From an uncultured Rikenellaceae bacterium (GTDB taxonomy: Bacteria > Bacteroidota > Bacteroidia > Bacteroidales > Rikenellaceae): a DNA stretch of 38,774 bases. Below are positions 17,415 to 26,207 of this stretch, piece by piece (position 1 is the first letter of the stretch; every line of letters starts with the position of its first letter). A model generated the notes under the pieces. It did no database searches and was not told the origin of the DNA. It saw only the letters and a program-made list of their open reading frames with translations. The position numbers and the translations under genes were made by a program. The stretch is from contig CAJURV010000011.1 of the NCBI GenBank assembly GCA_910588925.1, positions 1-38,774 of the forward strand, given 5' to 3'.

Positions 17415-17459
17415 TGAACGAAATAACAATTCGTCGAATCACATAAAAACATATCAATC

Positions 17460-17837
17460 ATGAACGTTCCTTCTAATTTGAAGTACTCTAACGACCACGA
17501 ATGGGTTCGCGTAGAGGGCGACATCGCTTATGTAGGCATTACAGACTATGCACAGAGCCAGTTGGGCGACATCGTATTCGTAGACGTCACCACCACGGGA
17601 GAGGCCCTCTCTCAGAACGACATCTTCGGCACGATAGAGGCTGTAAAGACCGTATCGGACGCCTTTACTCCCGTATCGGGCGAGGTGATCGAATTCAACG
17701 AAGCGCTCAACGACGCTCCCGAAACAGTCAATAAAGATCCCTACGGCGAAGGTTGGATGATAAAGGTAAAGATGAGCAACCCGGCAGAGCTCGACACTCT
17801 CCTTACCGACGAAGGCTACAAAGCCATCATAGGATAA
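17460..17837 (+). CDS. gcvH: Glycine cleavage system H protein
   Basis: This 125-residue lipoylated shuttle protein carries the aminomethyl group between the P and T proteins of the glycine cleavage complex. The lipoyl-lysine motif is [15 protein letters not shown], with Lys63 as the modified residue. The N-terminal [11 protein letters not shown] and the C-terminal [13 protein letters not shown] are typical. The P, T and L genes are not nearby. It is followed after 25 bp by mdh, so the two are probably transcribed together. Confidence 0.95.
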   Translation: MNVPSNLKYSNDHEWVRVEGDIAYVGITDYAQSQLGDIVFVDVTTTGEALSQNDIFGTIEAVKTVSDAFTPVSGEVIEFNEALNDAPETVNKDPYGEGWMIKVKMSNPAELDTLLTDEGYKAIIG

Positions 17838-17862
17838 CAATACGAAAAGTCAATAAAAAATT

Positions 17863-18831
17863 ATGGTAAATAAAGTTACAGTTGTCGGTGCAGGCAACGT
17901 GGGTGCTACATGTGCGCATGAGGTAGCCAGAATGGATGTGTGCAAAGAGGTCGTTCTCATAGACGTAAAGGACGGCGTACCGCAGGGTAAAGGTCTCGAC
18001 ATGTGGCAGACCGCCCCCATCATCGGTTTCAACACCCGCATAGTAGGTTCTACGAACGACTATTCTAAAACCGCAGGCTCGGATATAGTAGTTATCACTG
18101 CAGGGCTTCCCCGCAAACCGGGCATGAGCCGCGACGACCTTATCAGCATCAACGCCGGTATCGTTAAAGAGGTTACCGAAAACATAATGAAATACAACGA
18201 AAACCCTATCATCATCGTTGTATCTAACCCCTTGGACGTGATGACCTACACCGCGTTCCTCGCATCGGGGCTCAAATCGAACCGCGTAATGGGTATGGCC
18301 GGTATTCTCGACACCGCACGCTATTGCGCATTCATAGCGGACGAACTCGGCACATCTCCCGAGCTGGTCAAAGCACAGCTCATGGGCGGCCACGGCGACA
18401 CTATGGTTCCGCTACCCCGCCTCACTACCGTTGCCGGCATACCCGTCACCGAACTGATCTCTAAAGAGAAACTCGACGCTATAGTGGAGAGAACCAAAAA
18501 CGGCGGCGGCGAGATCGTTTCGCTCATGGGAACCTCGGCATGGTACGCACCCGGCCTCTCTGCAGCCGTCATGGTAAAGGCCATAGCACAGGACAGCAAG
18601 GCGATACTTCCCGTATGCGCATCGCTCAACGGCGAATACGGCTATAAAGACCTCCACCTCGGCGTGCCCGTAGTACTCGGCAAAGAGGGTGTAGAAAAGA
18701 TTGTGGAACTTCCGCTCGACAATGAGGAGAAAAAACTGCTCGACGAATCGGCGCTTCATGTCAAGAAGATTATGAAAGTTCTCGACGACATGAACATGTT
18801 CTCTAAGAAATACGGTAGCGATACGCTCTAA
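17863..18831 (+). CDS. mdh: Malate dehydrogenase, LDH-like type
   Basis: This 322-residue NAD-dependent enzyme interconverts malate and oxaloacetate in the cytoplasm. The NAD loop VVGAGNVGA is at about 7-15. The substrate loop GLPRKPGMSRDDL carries Arg84 and Arg90, which mark malate rather than lactate specificity. The catalytic histidine is in MGGHGDTMVP. Length fits the family. A strong hairpin terminator follows the stop, so mdh ends the gcvH-mdh transcript. In Bacteroidales this enzyme usually feeds the reductive branch to fumarate and succinate. Confidence 0.96.
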   Translation: MVNKVTVVGAGNVGATCAHEVARMDVCKEVVLIDVKDGVPQGKGLDMWQTAPIIGFNTRIVGSTNDYSKTAGSDIVVITAGLPRKPGMSRDDLISINAGIVKEVTENIMKYNENPIIIVVSNPLDVMTYTAFLASGLKSNRVMGMAGILDTARYCAFIADELGTSPELVKAQLMGGHGDTMVPLPRLTTVAGIPVTELISKEKLDAIVERTKNGGGEIVSLMGTSAWYAPGLSAAVMVKAIAQDSKAILPVCASLNGEYGYKDLHLGVPVVLGKEGVEKIVELPLDNEEKKLLDESALHVKKIMKVLDDMNMFSKKYGSDTL

Positions 18832-18852
18832 TAAGCCCGCTCCATTTTTTAC

Positions 18853-18897
18853 AAATCGTCACAACGAGATATATTTTCCGTTGTGACGATTTTATTT
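18853..18897. terminator. Strong bidirectional terminator after mdh
   Basis: A perfect 14-bp stem (18853-18866 with 18879-18892) is followed by a T-rich tract on the plus strand and preceded by T-rich sequence for the minus strand. The remaining gap up to the lipoprotein stop holds nothing I recognise. Confidence 0.85.
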
Positions 18898-19057
18898 ATA
18901 CGCCATCGTCAACAGGGACAATCGTATCGGGTATTGCACATTCGCCATTATGTTTCACCCTATATCTTCAAACTGACGATATAACACTTATGCCTTACCT
19001 ATCCCCAAGAAGCAAGAACACGCATCCCCGTTAACAGACTACCTCGATAACATACCG

Positions 19058-20503
19058 TCATCTCCATTCGGTCTTCGTCTTTATAACGATTCTCTCATCG
19101 TCTTCCGGGATAATTACGGGGGTATCGCTGTCGAAAGCCATATATATGGTCAGCTTTCCTGCCTCATTGGCATCCGGAACCCCGACAGCCGACAGGGTCT
19201 CTATCTTTTTGTTGGCCGATATGTCCAATGACCGTAAAGGATTGTGATCGCAACATAGCGATACGAGCGCCGGCGCTCCCGCAAGATCTATACGAGGTAT
19301 AGAACAACTTGCCACGGACAGTGTAGACAATGCCCCGGCGTCCGTTATCGTCACCACGGTCAACCCGCTGTTCCCGGACAAATCCGTATCTTTCAGCCGC
19401 GGCATACGGGATATTGCGACTGTCTCGACAGACGTGCCGGAGAGGGTCAACGACTCTATGCCAACATTATCGAGCGACAGACTCCTGATATTCTTCAATG
19501 TTCCGATATGCCCTATGCTCTCCAATGCCGGAGCATTAATTACGGAAAGCTCCTCCATGGCGGTATTTTCCAGCTCCAATACCGACAAGGCAGGCATATA
19601 CTCCGGAAACACTATCCGGCCCAACGACGAGGCATTAGCGCACTCTATCTCCGTTATGCCGCCGCATCCCGAAAGATCCATGTATTCCACGCCCGAACCC
19701 GAGACACATACCCGCTCTATCTTGTTATCGTATCCCAGATCTATACTCCTGACCGTAGACGATGCCGTGAGCGTCAAAGACCGAAGCGAGGGAAACAGGT
19801 GCAGATCGCTCAAACTCCCGGCCTTTATGCCGCTGAACGCCTCGTCCAAAGATGTCACTCCGGCTATCTCGTCTTCCGATATTCCGCCGTCGCCGTCCGC
19901 ATCGTAACAAAGCAGACAAAGACGGGCGAACTCGGGATCGTCGAAAGATATATGCGGTTTGACCGGAGGTTTCTCCGTACCCGGGTCGTCGGGGTTATCA
20001 GGATTGTCCGGAATTTCGTATTTATCGTCGTATTCCGGCATCTGGCTCTTGTCGACCGTAGTTTGCACCACAGTGAAGATTACTTTGTCACCGGCCGCCT
20101 CTACTACGAATTTGGCTTCGCGTTTGGCCTGACTCTCGTTGGCGGTGAGCGTCAGCATCACCTCGGCTCTACCGGCTCCGCCTTTCAACGGAGATACCGT
20201 ACACCAGCCGGCGACACTGGCTTCATCGGTCATGTTGTAATCGGAGTTCAAAATACGTATTTTATCACCGCCGAAAAGGTCGCTATATGTACTTTTGGCC
20301 TCATAAGGGTATATTTTCCACCTTTCGTAGGCTGTAAAGGTCAGCTTGTATCTGACGCCGGCGTTGCGAGGTAAAGTTATATCTACCGTAATATCAGTTA
20401 TTTTACCTTGACTATCGGTATTAGAAGCATCGTTGTCTCTTACGTCGGTGCATCCTAAAAGCGACATAAAACACACAAAAAAGATCGTGTTGAGAATTTT
20501 CAT
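19058..20503 (-). CDS. Surface lipoprotein with BACON-like and leucine-rich-repeat domains
   Basis: This 481-residue protein has a lipoprotein signal peptide with lipobox LLGC (Cys18). Residues about 35-155 form a BACON-like Ig domain, with the typical WCTVSPLKGGAGRAEVMLT. A proline/aspartate linker with PDNPDNPDDPG follows. At about 195-215 an EF-hand or dockerin-like loop, DADGDGGISEDEIAG, is expected to bind calcium. From there to about 450 a run of irregular leucine-rich repeats (for example LSLDNVGIESLTLSGTSV) fills the protein. Export to the outer-membrane surface is inferred. Such proteins often bind host or glycan ligands, but no ligand can be named. It is a single-gene unit. Confidence 0.8.
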   Translation of the reverse strand: MKILNTIFFVCFMSLLGCTDVRDNDASNTDSQGKITDITVDITLPRNAGVRYKLTFTAYERWKIYPYEAKSTYSDLFGGDKIRILNSDYNMTDEASVAGWCTVSPLKGGAGRAEVMLTLTANESQAKREAKFVVEAAGDKVIFTVVQTTVDKSQMPEYDDKYEIPDNPDNPDDPGTEKPPVKPHISFDDPEFARLCLLCYDADGDGGISEDEIAGVTSLDEAFSGIKAGSLSDLHLFPSLRSLTLTASSTVRSIDLGYDNKIERVCVSGSGVEYMDLSGCGGITEIECANASSLGRIVFPEYMPALSVLELENTAMEELSVINAPALESIGHIGTLKNIRSLSLDNVGIESLTLSGTSVETVAISRMPRLKDTDLSGNSGLTVVTITDAGALSTLSVASCSIPRIDLAGAPALVSLCCDHNPLRSLDISANKKIETLSAVGVPDANEAGKLTIYMAFDSDTPVIIPEDDERIVIKTKTEWR

Positions 20504-20921
20504 AGAACTTGAGTATATTGGCTTTTATATAAATTTAACCAATAATACATAGAATTGCAACAGTGAAAACATCTCACGGCAGCAATGCCACTCAACACAC
20601 TAATATACAGCACTATACACCCGCAACAAAACGACAACTACCTTAAATAAAAGTGATTTTCAAGACAGATTACGTAAAAAGTCGTTGCGTAAGAAAAGAG
20701 TATGTTGCAATAATTGTACGGGAAAGGTACAAAATACGATATTCAGATGCAGCAAAACAGAGGCCGGGTTACAACATAACCGATACGGAATAGTCGTCAG
20801 CACTTACAAATAATCGACTTAAACAAACAAGCGTACAACACCGAACACGTGTCATATCCCACTTCAAAAACGAAATATAGCTATATACCGGCCATAAGAA
20901 AAAAGCTTTCTAAATACGGAA
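20504..20921. other. Intergenic region between uvrA and the LRR lipoprotein
   Basis: About 420 AT-rich bases with no open reading frame of note. A partial match to the -7 element (TACCTTTC, minus strand, around 20725) may be part of a lipoprotein promoter, but it lies more than 200 bases from the ATG. No clear terminator for uvrA was found. Confidence 0.4.
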
Positions 20922-23738
20922 TCACCTCTTTTCCTTAAGCCTGTCTGCAATAAAGCGCGAGGTATAACCCGATTCAGAATCGGCCACCTCTTCGGGTGTT
21001 CCGCAAGCCACTATACCTCCCCCCTCGTCGCCTCCTTCCGGTCCGAGATCTATTATGTAGTCCGCAGAACATATCACGTCTATGTTGTGCTCTACCACAA
21101 CTATGGTGTGTCCGCGTTCTATAAGTGCATCGAAAGCTTTCAGCAACTTGTTGATATCGTGCGCATGCAGACCGGTGGTAGGTTCGTCGAATATGAACAT
21201 AACTGGGCCGCGACTATTCTCCTTGAGCAGGAACGATGCCAGCTTGACCCTTTGACTCTCGCCTCCGGACAATGTGGACGACGACTGCCCGAGCCTTACA
21301 TACCCCAATCCGACATCTTCGAGAGCCTGCAATTTTTCCACTATCTTGCCGCACAAGGCATCTTTCTCGCTGCCGAAAAACGCTATCGCCTCCGACACGC
21401 TCATATCGAGGATCATGTCTATCGACTTATCCTTGTAACGCACGGCCAATACCTCGTCTTTGAAACGTTTGCCGCCGCACTCCTCGCAAACCATCTCTAT
21501 GTCGGCCATGAACTGCATCTCCACCTTTATGACGCCCTCGCCGCCGCACTCCTCGCAACGTCCGCCGGCTATGTTGAACGAGAACGACGAGGGTGTCAAT
21601 CCCGCTATCTTTGCCGCCTGTTGCTGCGAGAACAGTTTCCGTATCTCGTCATAAGCCTTTATGTATGTCACCGGATTGGAACGCGAGGAACGCCCTATCG
21701 GATTCTGATCGACCATCTCTACGCCCGAGAGCAATTTAAGGTCGCCCTCGAAAGAGTCGTATGTGGAGGGTATTGTGCCGGTCTGATTGAAATGGCGGGC
21801 CAGCAACGGGTAGAGCACCCCTTTTATCAAAGACGATTTGCCGCTTCCGGAAACACCGGTCACAGCCGTCATCACACCGAGAGGAATCCTGACATCCACA
21901 TCCTTAAGATTGTTCTCCCTCACCCCCTTTATCTCGAGGTAATTTTTCCATATACGCGGCTTGCGGCGGACAGCAATACTCCTCCTGCCGGTAAGATAAG
22001 CGGCGGTGTACGACTCCGGCGAAGCCGACGCCAGCATGGTACGGTCGCCCTCGAACACTACGCGACCTCCGTCGATACCGGCATCCGGACCGATATCTAT
22101 TATCCAGTCGGCGGCATTCATTATCTCGGCGTCGTGCTCCACTACTATAACGGTGTTACCAAGATCGCGCAGCCGCTCGAGTACCCCTATGAGACGTTCT
22201 GTATCACGCGGATGCAGACCTATGCTCGGCTCGTCGAGTATGTACATGGAGCCGACTAAGGCGCTGCCGAGCGAGGTGGCGAGATTTATACGCTGGCTCT
22301 CCCCGCCGGAAAGCGTATTGGAGAGACGGTCTATGGTGAGATAACCCAACCCCACCTCCTCGAGATAGCTCAGACGCGCCTTTATCTCGGTAAGTATGCG
22401 GGCCGCTATGGCATGTTCCGTGGGCGTAAGGTTCAACGCTTCCATCGTCTCTTTCAGGCGCGATGCGCTCATACCAGCCATATCCGTTATGGTGTAGCCG
22501 TCGATGCGTACATATCCCGCCTCTTTCCTTAGCCTGCCGCCTCCGCATTCGGGACACACGCGTTTACCGGTATATCGGGATATCAAGGCACGATATTGAA
22601 TCTTGTATTTCTCCTTCTCGAGCATTGCGAAAAAGGCGTCGATCCCCTTGAAGAAACGGCATCCGTGCCACAACATGGCGCGCTCCTCGTCGCTAAGCCT
22701 GTTATAAGGGCGGTGTATCGGGAAGCCGCTCGCCTCCGCGGTATCTATAACCCGCTCTTTCCAGCGTTTCATCGTCTCGCCGTTCCAACAGGCTATGGCA
22801 TTGTCATAGACGCTTTTATTCTTGTTGGGCACGACCAGATTTTCATCTATACCCACCGTTTTGCCGTAACCTTCGCATACGGGGCAGGCACCTAACGGGC
22901 TGTTGAAACTGAACAGATGTTCGTTGGGAACGATATAGTCGACACCGTCCTGAGTCTCCACAGCGCGGCTATACGTCCGCGATGAAGTCACAAGACCGTT
23001 CGCATCCATATCGGCCACTATCACCTTGCCGTATGTCATCGACATGGCTATATTCACAGAATCGGCCAGACGTGCCATAAGCTCGTCGCTCCAATCGGCA
23101 AGGTCCATACGGTCGACCACTACTGCCAGATCTTCGGCCGACAAGGTGTCTATATCGGCCATAACCTCGGCTATGTCGCATACACGCCCCTTGTAAAGCA
23201 TACGGTCGTAACCGTCGCCAACTATCAGAGTAATCTTCTCTATCAACGACTGTCCCGGCTCGAGAACCACACCGGCTGCTACGGTTATCCTCCCACGGTG
23301 AGGCCGTTCTTCTATCTTACGAACTACGTCGGTTACCTCGTAACGTTCCACAGGCTCGCCTGTTACGGGAGAGTACAACCGTCCGATACGGGCGAAAAGC
23401 AACTTCATGTAGTCGTATATCTCGGTGGTGGTACCCACGGTAGAACGCGGATTACGTCCCGACACTTTCTGTTCTACGGCTATGGCGGGAGCTATACCCT
23501 CCACCGTGTCGACGTCGGGTTTGTTGATACGCCCCAGAAACTGACGCGCATAAGAGGAGAGACTCTCCACATAACGACGTTGCCCCTCGGCAAAAAGCGT
23601 ATCGAACGCCAGAGACGATTTGCCGCTTCCCGAAACACCTGTTATGACGACCAACTTATTCATAGGTATGTCGAGCGACAGATCTTTCAGATTGTGGACG
23701 CGGGCACCCCTTATCTTTATATATTTCTTCTCACTCAT
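20922..23738 (-). CDS. uvrA: Excinuclease ABC subunit A
   Basis: This 938-residue ATPase finds bulky DNA damage and loads UvrB in nucleotide excision repair. Two ABC units are visible: Walker A GVSGSGKSS at about 34-42 and again near 630, with signature segments NTLSGGESQR and STLSGGESQR and Walker B regions YILDEPSIGLHP and FIFDEPTTGLH. Zinc-finger cysteines are present in CPECGG and in the CEECGG pairs, and SPLGACPVC marks the first insertion. Length is full and no lesion is seen. It has its own promoter (23894-23925), which lies right at the edge of the foreign-looking block. Confidence 0.97.
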   Translation of the reverse strand: MSEKKYIKIRGARVHNLKDLSLDIPMNKLVVITGVSGSGKSSLAFDTLFAEGQRRYVESLSSYARQFLGRINKPDVDTVEGIAPAIAVEQKVSGRNPRSTVGTTTEIYDYMKLLFARIGRLYSPVTGEPVERYEVTDVVRKIEERPHRGRITVAAGVVLEPGQSLIEKITLIVGDGYDRMLYKGRVCDIAEVMADIDTLSAEDLAVVVDRMDLADWSDELMARLADSVNIAMSMTYGKVIVADMDANGLVTSSRTYSRAVETQDGVDYIVPNEHLFSFNSPLGACPVCEGYGKTVGIDENLVVPNKNKSVYDNAIACWNGETMKRWKERVIDTAEASGFPIHRPYNRLSDEERAMLWHGCRFFKGIDAFFAMLEKEKYKIQYRALISRYTGKRVCPECGGGRLRKEAGYVRIDGYTITDMAGMSASRLKETMEALNLTPTEHAIAARILTEIKARLSYLEEVGLGYLTIDRLSNTLSGGESQRINLATSLGSALVGSMYILDEPSIGLHPRDTERLIGVLERLRDLGNTVIVVEHDAEIMNAADWIIDIGPDAGIDGGRVVFEGDRTMLASASPESYTAAYLTGRRSIAVRRKPRIWKNYLEIKGVRENNLKDVDVRIPLGVMTAVTGVSGSGKSSLIKGVLYPLLARHFNQTGTIPSTYDSFEGDLKLLSGVEMVDQNPIGRSSRSNPVTYIKAYDEIRKLFSQQQAAKIAGLTPSSFSFNIAGGRCEECGGEGVIKVEMQFMADIEMVCEECGGKRFKDEVLAVRYKDKSIDMILDMSVSEAIAFFGSEKDALCGKIVEKLQALEDVGLGYVRLGQSSSTLSGGESQRVKLASFLLKENSRGPVMFIFDEPTTGLHAHDINKLLKAFDALIERGHTIVVVEHNIDVICSADYIIDLGPEGGDEGGGIVACGTPEEVADSESGYTSRFIADRLKEKR

Positions 23739-23893
23739 CGTAAAATCTTTCCTTTAATCCGACGGACATTTCTCCGATGTTCTCGATACGCTCCCATAAA
23801 CATACGTGAAAGCCAATGTTTTCATCTAAGCCTAAGGCAATAACCTAAATTTCATTTGCCGAGCGGAGAAACGGCCGCATCGAAGCGAACCTG

Positions 23894-23925
23894 CAAAGAT
23901 ACGGAAAGTAGAGTGCAGAAGCAAA
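23894..23925 (-). promoter_or_regulatory. Promoter of uvrA
   Basis: On the minus strand TTTG (23925-23922), 20 nt, then a perfect TATCTTTG (23901-23894). The leader to the uvrA ATG is about 150 nt. The thiC remnant ends about 12 bases upstream of the -33 element. Confidence 0.75.
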
Positions 23926-23936
23926 CTTTAGTTTGA

Positions 23937-24356
23937 TTATGCCATCTCCTTACGGACATATTCAGGTGTGATATATGTCTTGACTCATAGCTCTTCGCAA
24001 TTCATATTTTCACGAATTGCAACATATTCCATCTCGGGTGTGATAATACCTGCTCGGGCGCAAGCCATTTGTCCTATAGGCATACCATTCTCCTTACGTC
24101 GAGCAATCCATTGCTCCCTGATTTTTTCAATACCTCTTTGGGGATCTGTTTTTACGCGAGAATTTGTGTATGGGCCTCCTGTATCATAAATATAGACGGG
24201 AGCATTGAATGTTACAATCTTTTCTCCATCTACAATATCCACTGTAGGAGAGAGATTGACTTTTTGCATTCCAACTTTAATGGATGGAAATATTTTACCA
24301 TTCATATACACTTTCTCTCGTTGAGCATAATAGCTGTTGTGATTTTTTTCATCCAT
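23937..24356 (-). pseudogene. thiC: 5' remnant of thiC (phosphomethylpyrimidine synthase)
   Basis: The open part encodes 123 residues that match the N-terminus of ThiC, the radical-SAM enzyme that makes the pyrimidine moiety of thiamine: KVYMNG, FNAPVYIYDTGGPYTN, then ARAGIITPEMEYVAIRENMN. A TGA at 23987-23985 stops it after EEL. Beyond the stop the same frame still reads ThiC-like sequence (VKTYITPEYVRKEMA) before a TAA at 23939-23937, where similarity ends. A functional ThiC is several times longer and carries its iron-sulfur cysteines at the far C-terminus, so this copy is dead. The region between the first two motifs also seems shortened. It lies behind a TPP riboswitch. Confidence 0.88.
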
Positions 24357-24400
24357 ACTTTATTAGTTCTTAAAATTAAAACATCACAACGGGGTATCTC

Positions 24401-24435
24401 AAAAAATAAAACGCACACCTAATAAGGGCATGCGT
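24401..24435 (-). terminator. Terminator in the expression platform of the TPP riboswitch
   Basis: Read on the minus strand, ACGCATGCC (24435-24427) pairs with GGTGTGCGT (24419-24411), with two G-T pairs and a 7-nt loop, and is followed by a T-rich tract (24410-24401). It lies between the aptamer and the thiC remnant, as expected for a riboswitch that ends transcription when TPP is bound. Confidence 0.7.
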
Positions 24436-24439
24436 TATG

Positions 24440-24520
24440 ACGATATCCACAATTCCTACGGCAGTCCTAACTGCTTCAGGTTCGAGGGTATAATCTCAGC
24501 CAATTAAGGCACCCCCTTTG
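24440..24520 (-). promoter_or_regulatory. TPP riboswitch (THI element)
   Basis: On the minus strand the conserved parts appear in order: GGGGGTGCC (24516-24508), CTGAGATTATACCC (24499-24486), GAACCTGA (24483-24476), a short CAGTTAGGACTG hairpin arm (about 24472-24461), and CGTAGGAATTGTGG (24460-24447). These are the pyrimidine- and pyrophosphate-sensing cores of the aptamer. It binds thiamine pyrophosphate and normally represses thiC when thiamine is plentiful. The aptamer looks intact although the gene behind it is broken. Confidence 0.93.
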
Positions 24521-24538
24521 TTTCTAAAATTCACCCTG

Positions 24539-24546
24539 CAAAATTA
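24539..24546 (-). promoter_or_regulatory. -7 element ahead of the TPP riboswitch
   Basis: A perfect TAATTTTG on the minus strand lies about 20 bases before the aptamer. The -33 region is not well conserved. It suggests that the riboswitch transcript starts here rather than reading through from pstB. Confidence 0.55.
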
Positions 24547-24582
24547 CTGTTTTTTTTGCAATGCATAACATTTAGGTTCATT

Positions 24583-25350
24583 TTATCCCATTTTACCAGT
24601 CAAATATGCCTTGGTTCTTTCGTCAATAGGATTGCTAAACATTGTTTCTGTATCGCCATATTCAACCAACTCGCCCAAATACATGAACATTGATTTTGAC
24701 GATATTCGCTTTGCTTGTCCCATGTTGTGGGTAACAATAAGTATTGCAACTTCCTTCTGCAACTCCAAAAGCAACTGTTCGATATGTTTCGTCGCAATAG
24801 GGTCGAGAGCTGATGTAGGCTCGTCCATCAACAAAACGTCGGGTTTCATTGCCAGGGCTCGTGCAATACACAAACGCTGCTGCTGACCGCCTGAGAGGAA
24901 CGTGCCTTTCTTGTTGAGCACATCCTTCACCTCGTCCCAAAGGGCTACACTACGCAGACAACGCTCTACCGTAGCATCTTTCTCAGCCTTTGAAAGTTTG
25001 ATGCCATTCAATGCAAATCCGGACAGTACATTGTCATAGATACTCATTGTAGGAAACGGTGCAGGACGTTGGAATACCATACCCACACGGCGGCGGACAT
25101 CGATAGGTTCCATCGATAGGATGTTTTCACCGTTCAATAAGATCTCACCGTCAACACGAATGTTCGGATATAGGTTGTGCATCAGGTTTACTGCACGTAG
25201 GAGCGTTGATTTACCGCATCCCGAAGGCCCCATAATAGCCGTGATGGTATTTCGTTCAATGGCAGCCGATACATATTTCACCGCCATCGTCTGCTTTGTA
25301 TATGATACACAAGTTTTCTTAAACTCAAGAATAGGTGTTACTGATTCCAT
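24583..25350 (-). CDS. pstB: Phosphate ABC transporter ATPase
   Basis: This 255-residue peripheral membrane ATPase powers high-affinity phosphate import. Walker A GPSGCGKST is at about 37-45, signature LSGGQQQRLCIARAL in the middle, Walker B VLLMDEPTSALDP after it, and the switch His in IVTHNM. Length is typical. It is the last gene of the pst operon and overlaps the pstA stop by 13 bases. The phoU gene that commonly follows pstB is absent; the riboswitch-thiC remnant comes next. Confidence 0.97.
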   Translation of the reverse strand: MESVTPILEFKKTCVSYTKQTMAVKYVSAAIERNTITAIMGPSGCGKSTLLRAVNLMHNLYPNIRVDGEILLNGENILSMEPIDVRRRVGMVFQRPAPFPTMSIYDNVLSGFALNGIKLSKAEKDATVERCLRSVALWDEVKDVLNKKGTFLSGGQQQRLCIARALAMKPDVLLMDEPTSALDPIATKHIEQLLLELQKEVAILIVTHNMGQAKRISSKSMFMYLGELVEYGDTETMFSNPIDERTKAYLTGKMG

Positions 25351-26204
25351 TTTTTAGCAAGATATTTAGCTGTAAGATTTAACGTAAGAACAAATAATAA
25401 CAGGAAGAGTGATGCTCCCCAGATAAGTTCCTGCAGGTTGGGATCGTTGAAGAACTCCCAAATCAACAATGGAACTGCCGAAATAGGTTTGTCAATGGAG
25501 AAGCGAATGAGCGAACATCCGAGGGCTGTAAACATCAACGGAGCCGTTTCGCCAATCACTCGTGATATGGCAAGCAGCACACCAGTGAAGATACCACCGA
25601 AAGCAGCCGGAAGCTGAATCTTCATCATAACTCTTGCCTTGTTACCACCAAGAGCAAGCCCGGCCTCCTTGAGTGATGCAGGAAGGATTTTCAGGGTCTC
25701 CTCGGTAGAACGGATAATAAGCGGAAGCATCATAATACAGAGTGCCACACTGCCGGCTATTGCCGAGTATCCTTTCATAGGCACAACCACCCAGATATAA
25801 GTAATGATACCGATAATGACCGATGGTGTACCTTGCAGCAAGTCGGTAAGGTAACTTACAACCTGTGCAAAACGGTTCTTGGGGTTCTCTGCTAGGAATG
25901 CACCGCACAAGATACCCACAGGTACGGCAACAACGACAGCCATACCGAGCATAATCATCGTACCGATGATACCGTTGGCTATACCACCTGGTATGGGTTC
26001 TCCAGCTTCTATGGCCTTCATCGCTTTATATGCTGTTGGAGTAGGCTCTGTAAAGAACGACCACGAGAGTTGGTCATAACCGCGCAACAACACTTCTCCC
26101 AAGATGGCAAGCAACGGCACTGCTGTCAGCGCTGCGAACAGACATACGCCCCACAACATCAGGCGGTCTTGTGCCAATCTGTTTTTTATTTTCAGTTTCG
26201 TCAT
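25338..26204 (-). CDS. pstA: Phosphate ABC transporter permease PstA
   Basis: This 288-residue inner-membrane permease has about six hydrophobic segments. The first follows DRLMLWGVC, and later ones include IIGTMIMLGMAVVVAVPVGI. The conserved coupling segment is SLKEAGLALGGNKARVMMKI, and GVLLAISRVIGETAPLMFTA is typical of PstA. It pairs with PstC to form the channel. Gaps to neighbours are minimal (3 bases to pstC, overlap with pstB), so the operon is tightly coupled. Confidence 0.95.
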   Translation of the reverse strand: MTKLKIKNRLAQDRLMLWGVCLFAALTAVPLLAILGEVLLRGYDQLSWSFFTEPTPTAYKAMKAIEAGEPIPGGIANGIIGTMIMLGMAVVVAVPVGILCGAFLAENPKNRFAQVVSYLTDLLQGTPSVIIGIITYIWVVVPMKGYSAIAGSVALCIMMLPLIIRSTEETLKILPASLKEAGLALGGNKARVMMKIQLPAAFGGIFTGVLLAISRVIGETAPLMFTALGCSLIRFSIDKPISAVPLLIWEFFNDPNLQELIWGASLFLLLFVLTLNLTAKYLAKKWNQ

Positions 26205-26207
26205 AAA

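Noticed and set aside
22204-22557. Arginine-rich frames inside uvrA on both strands
   Set aside because: They lie wholly within the conserved uvrA frame and match nothing known.
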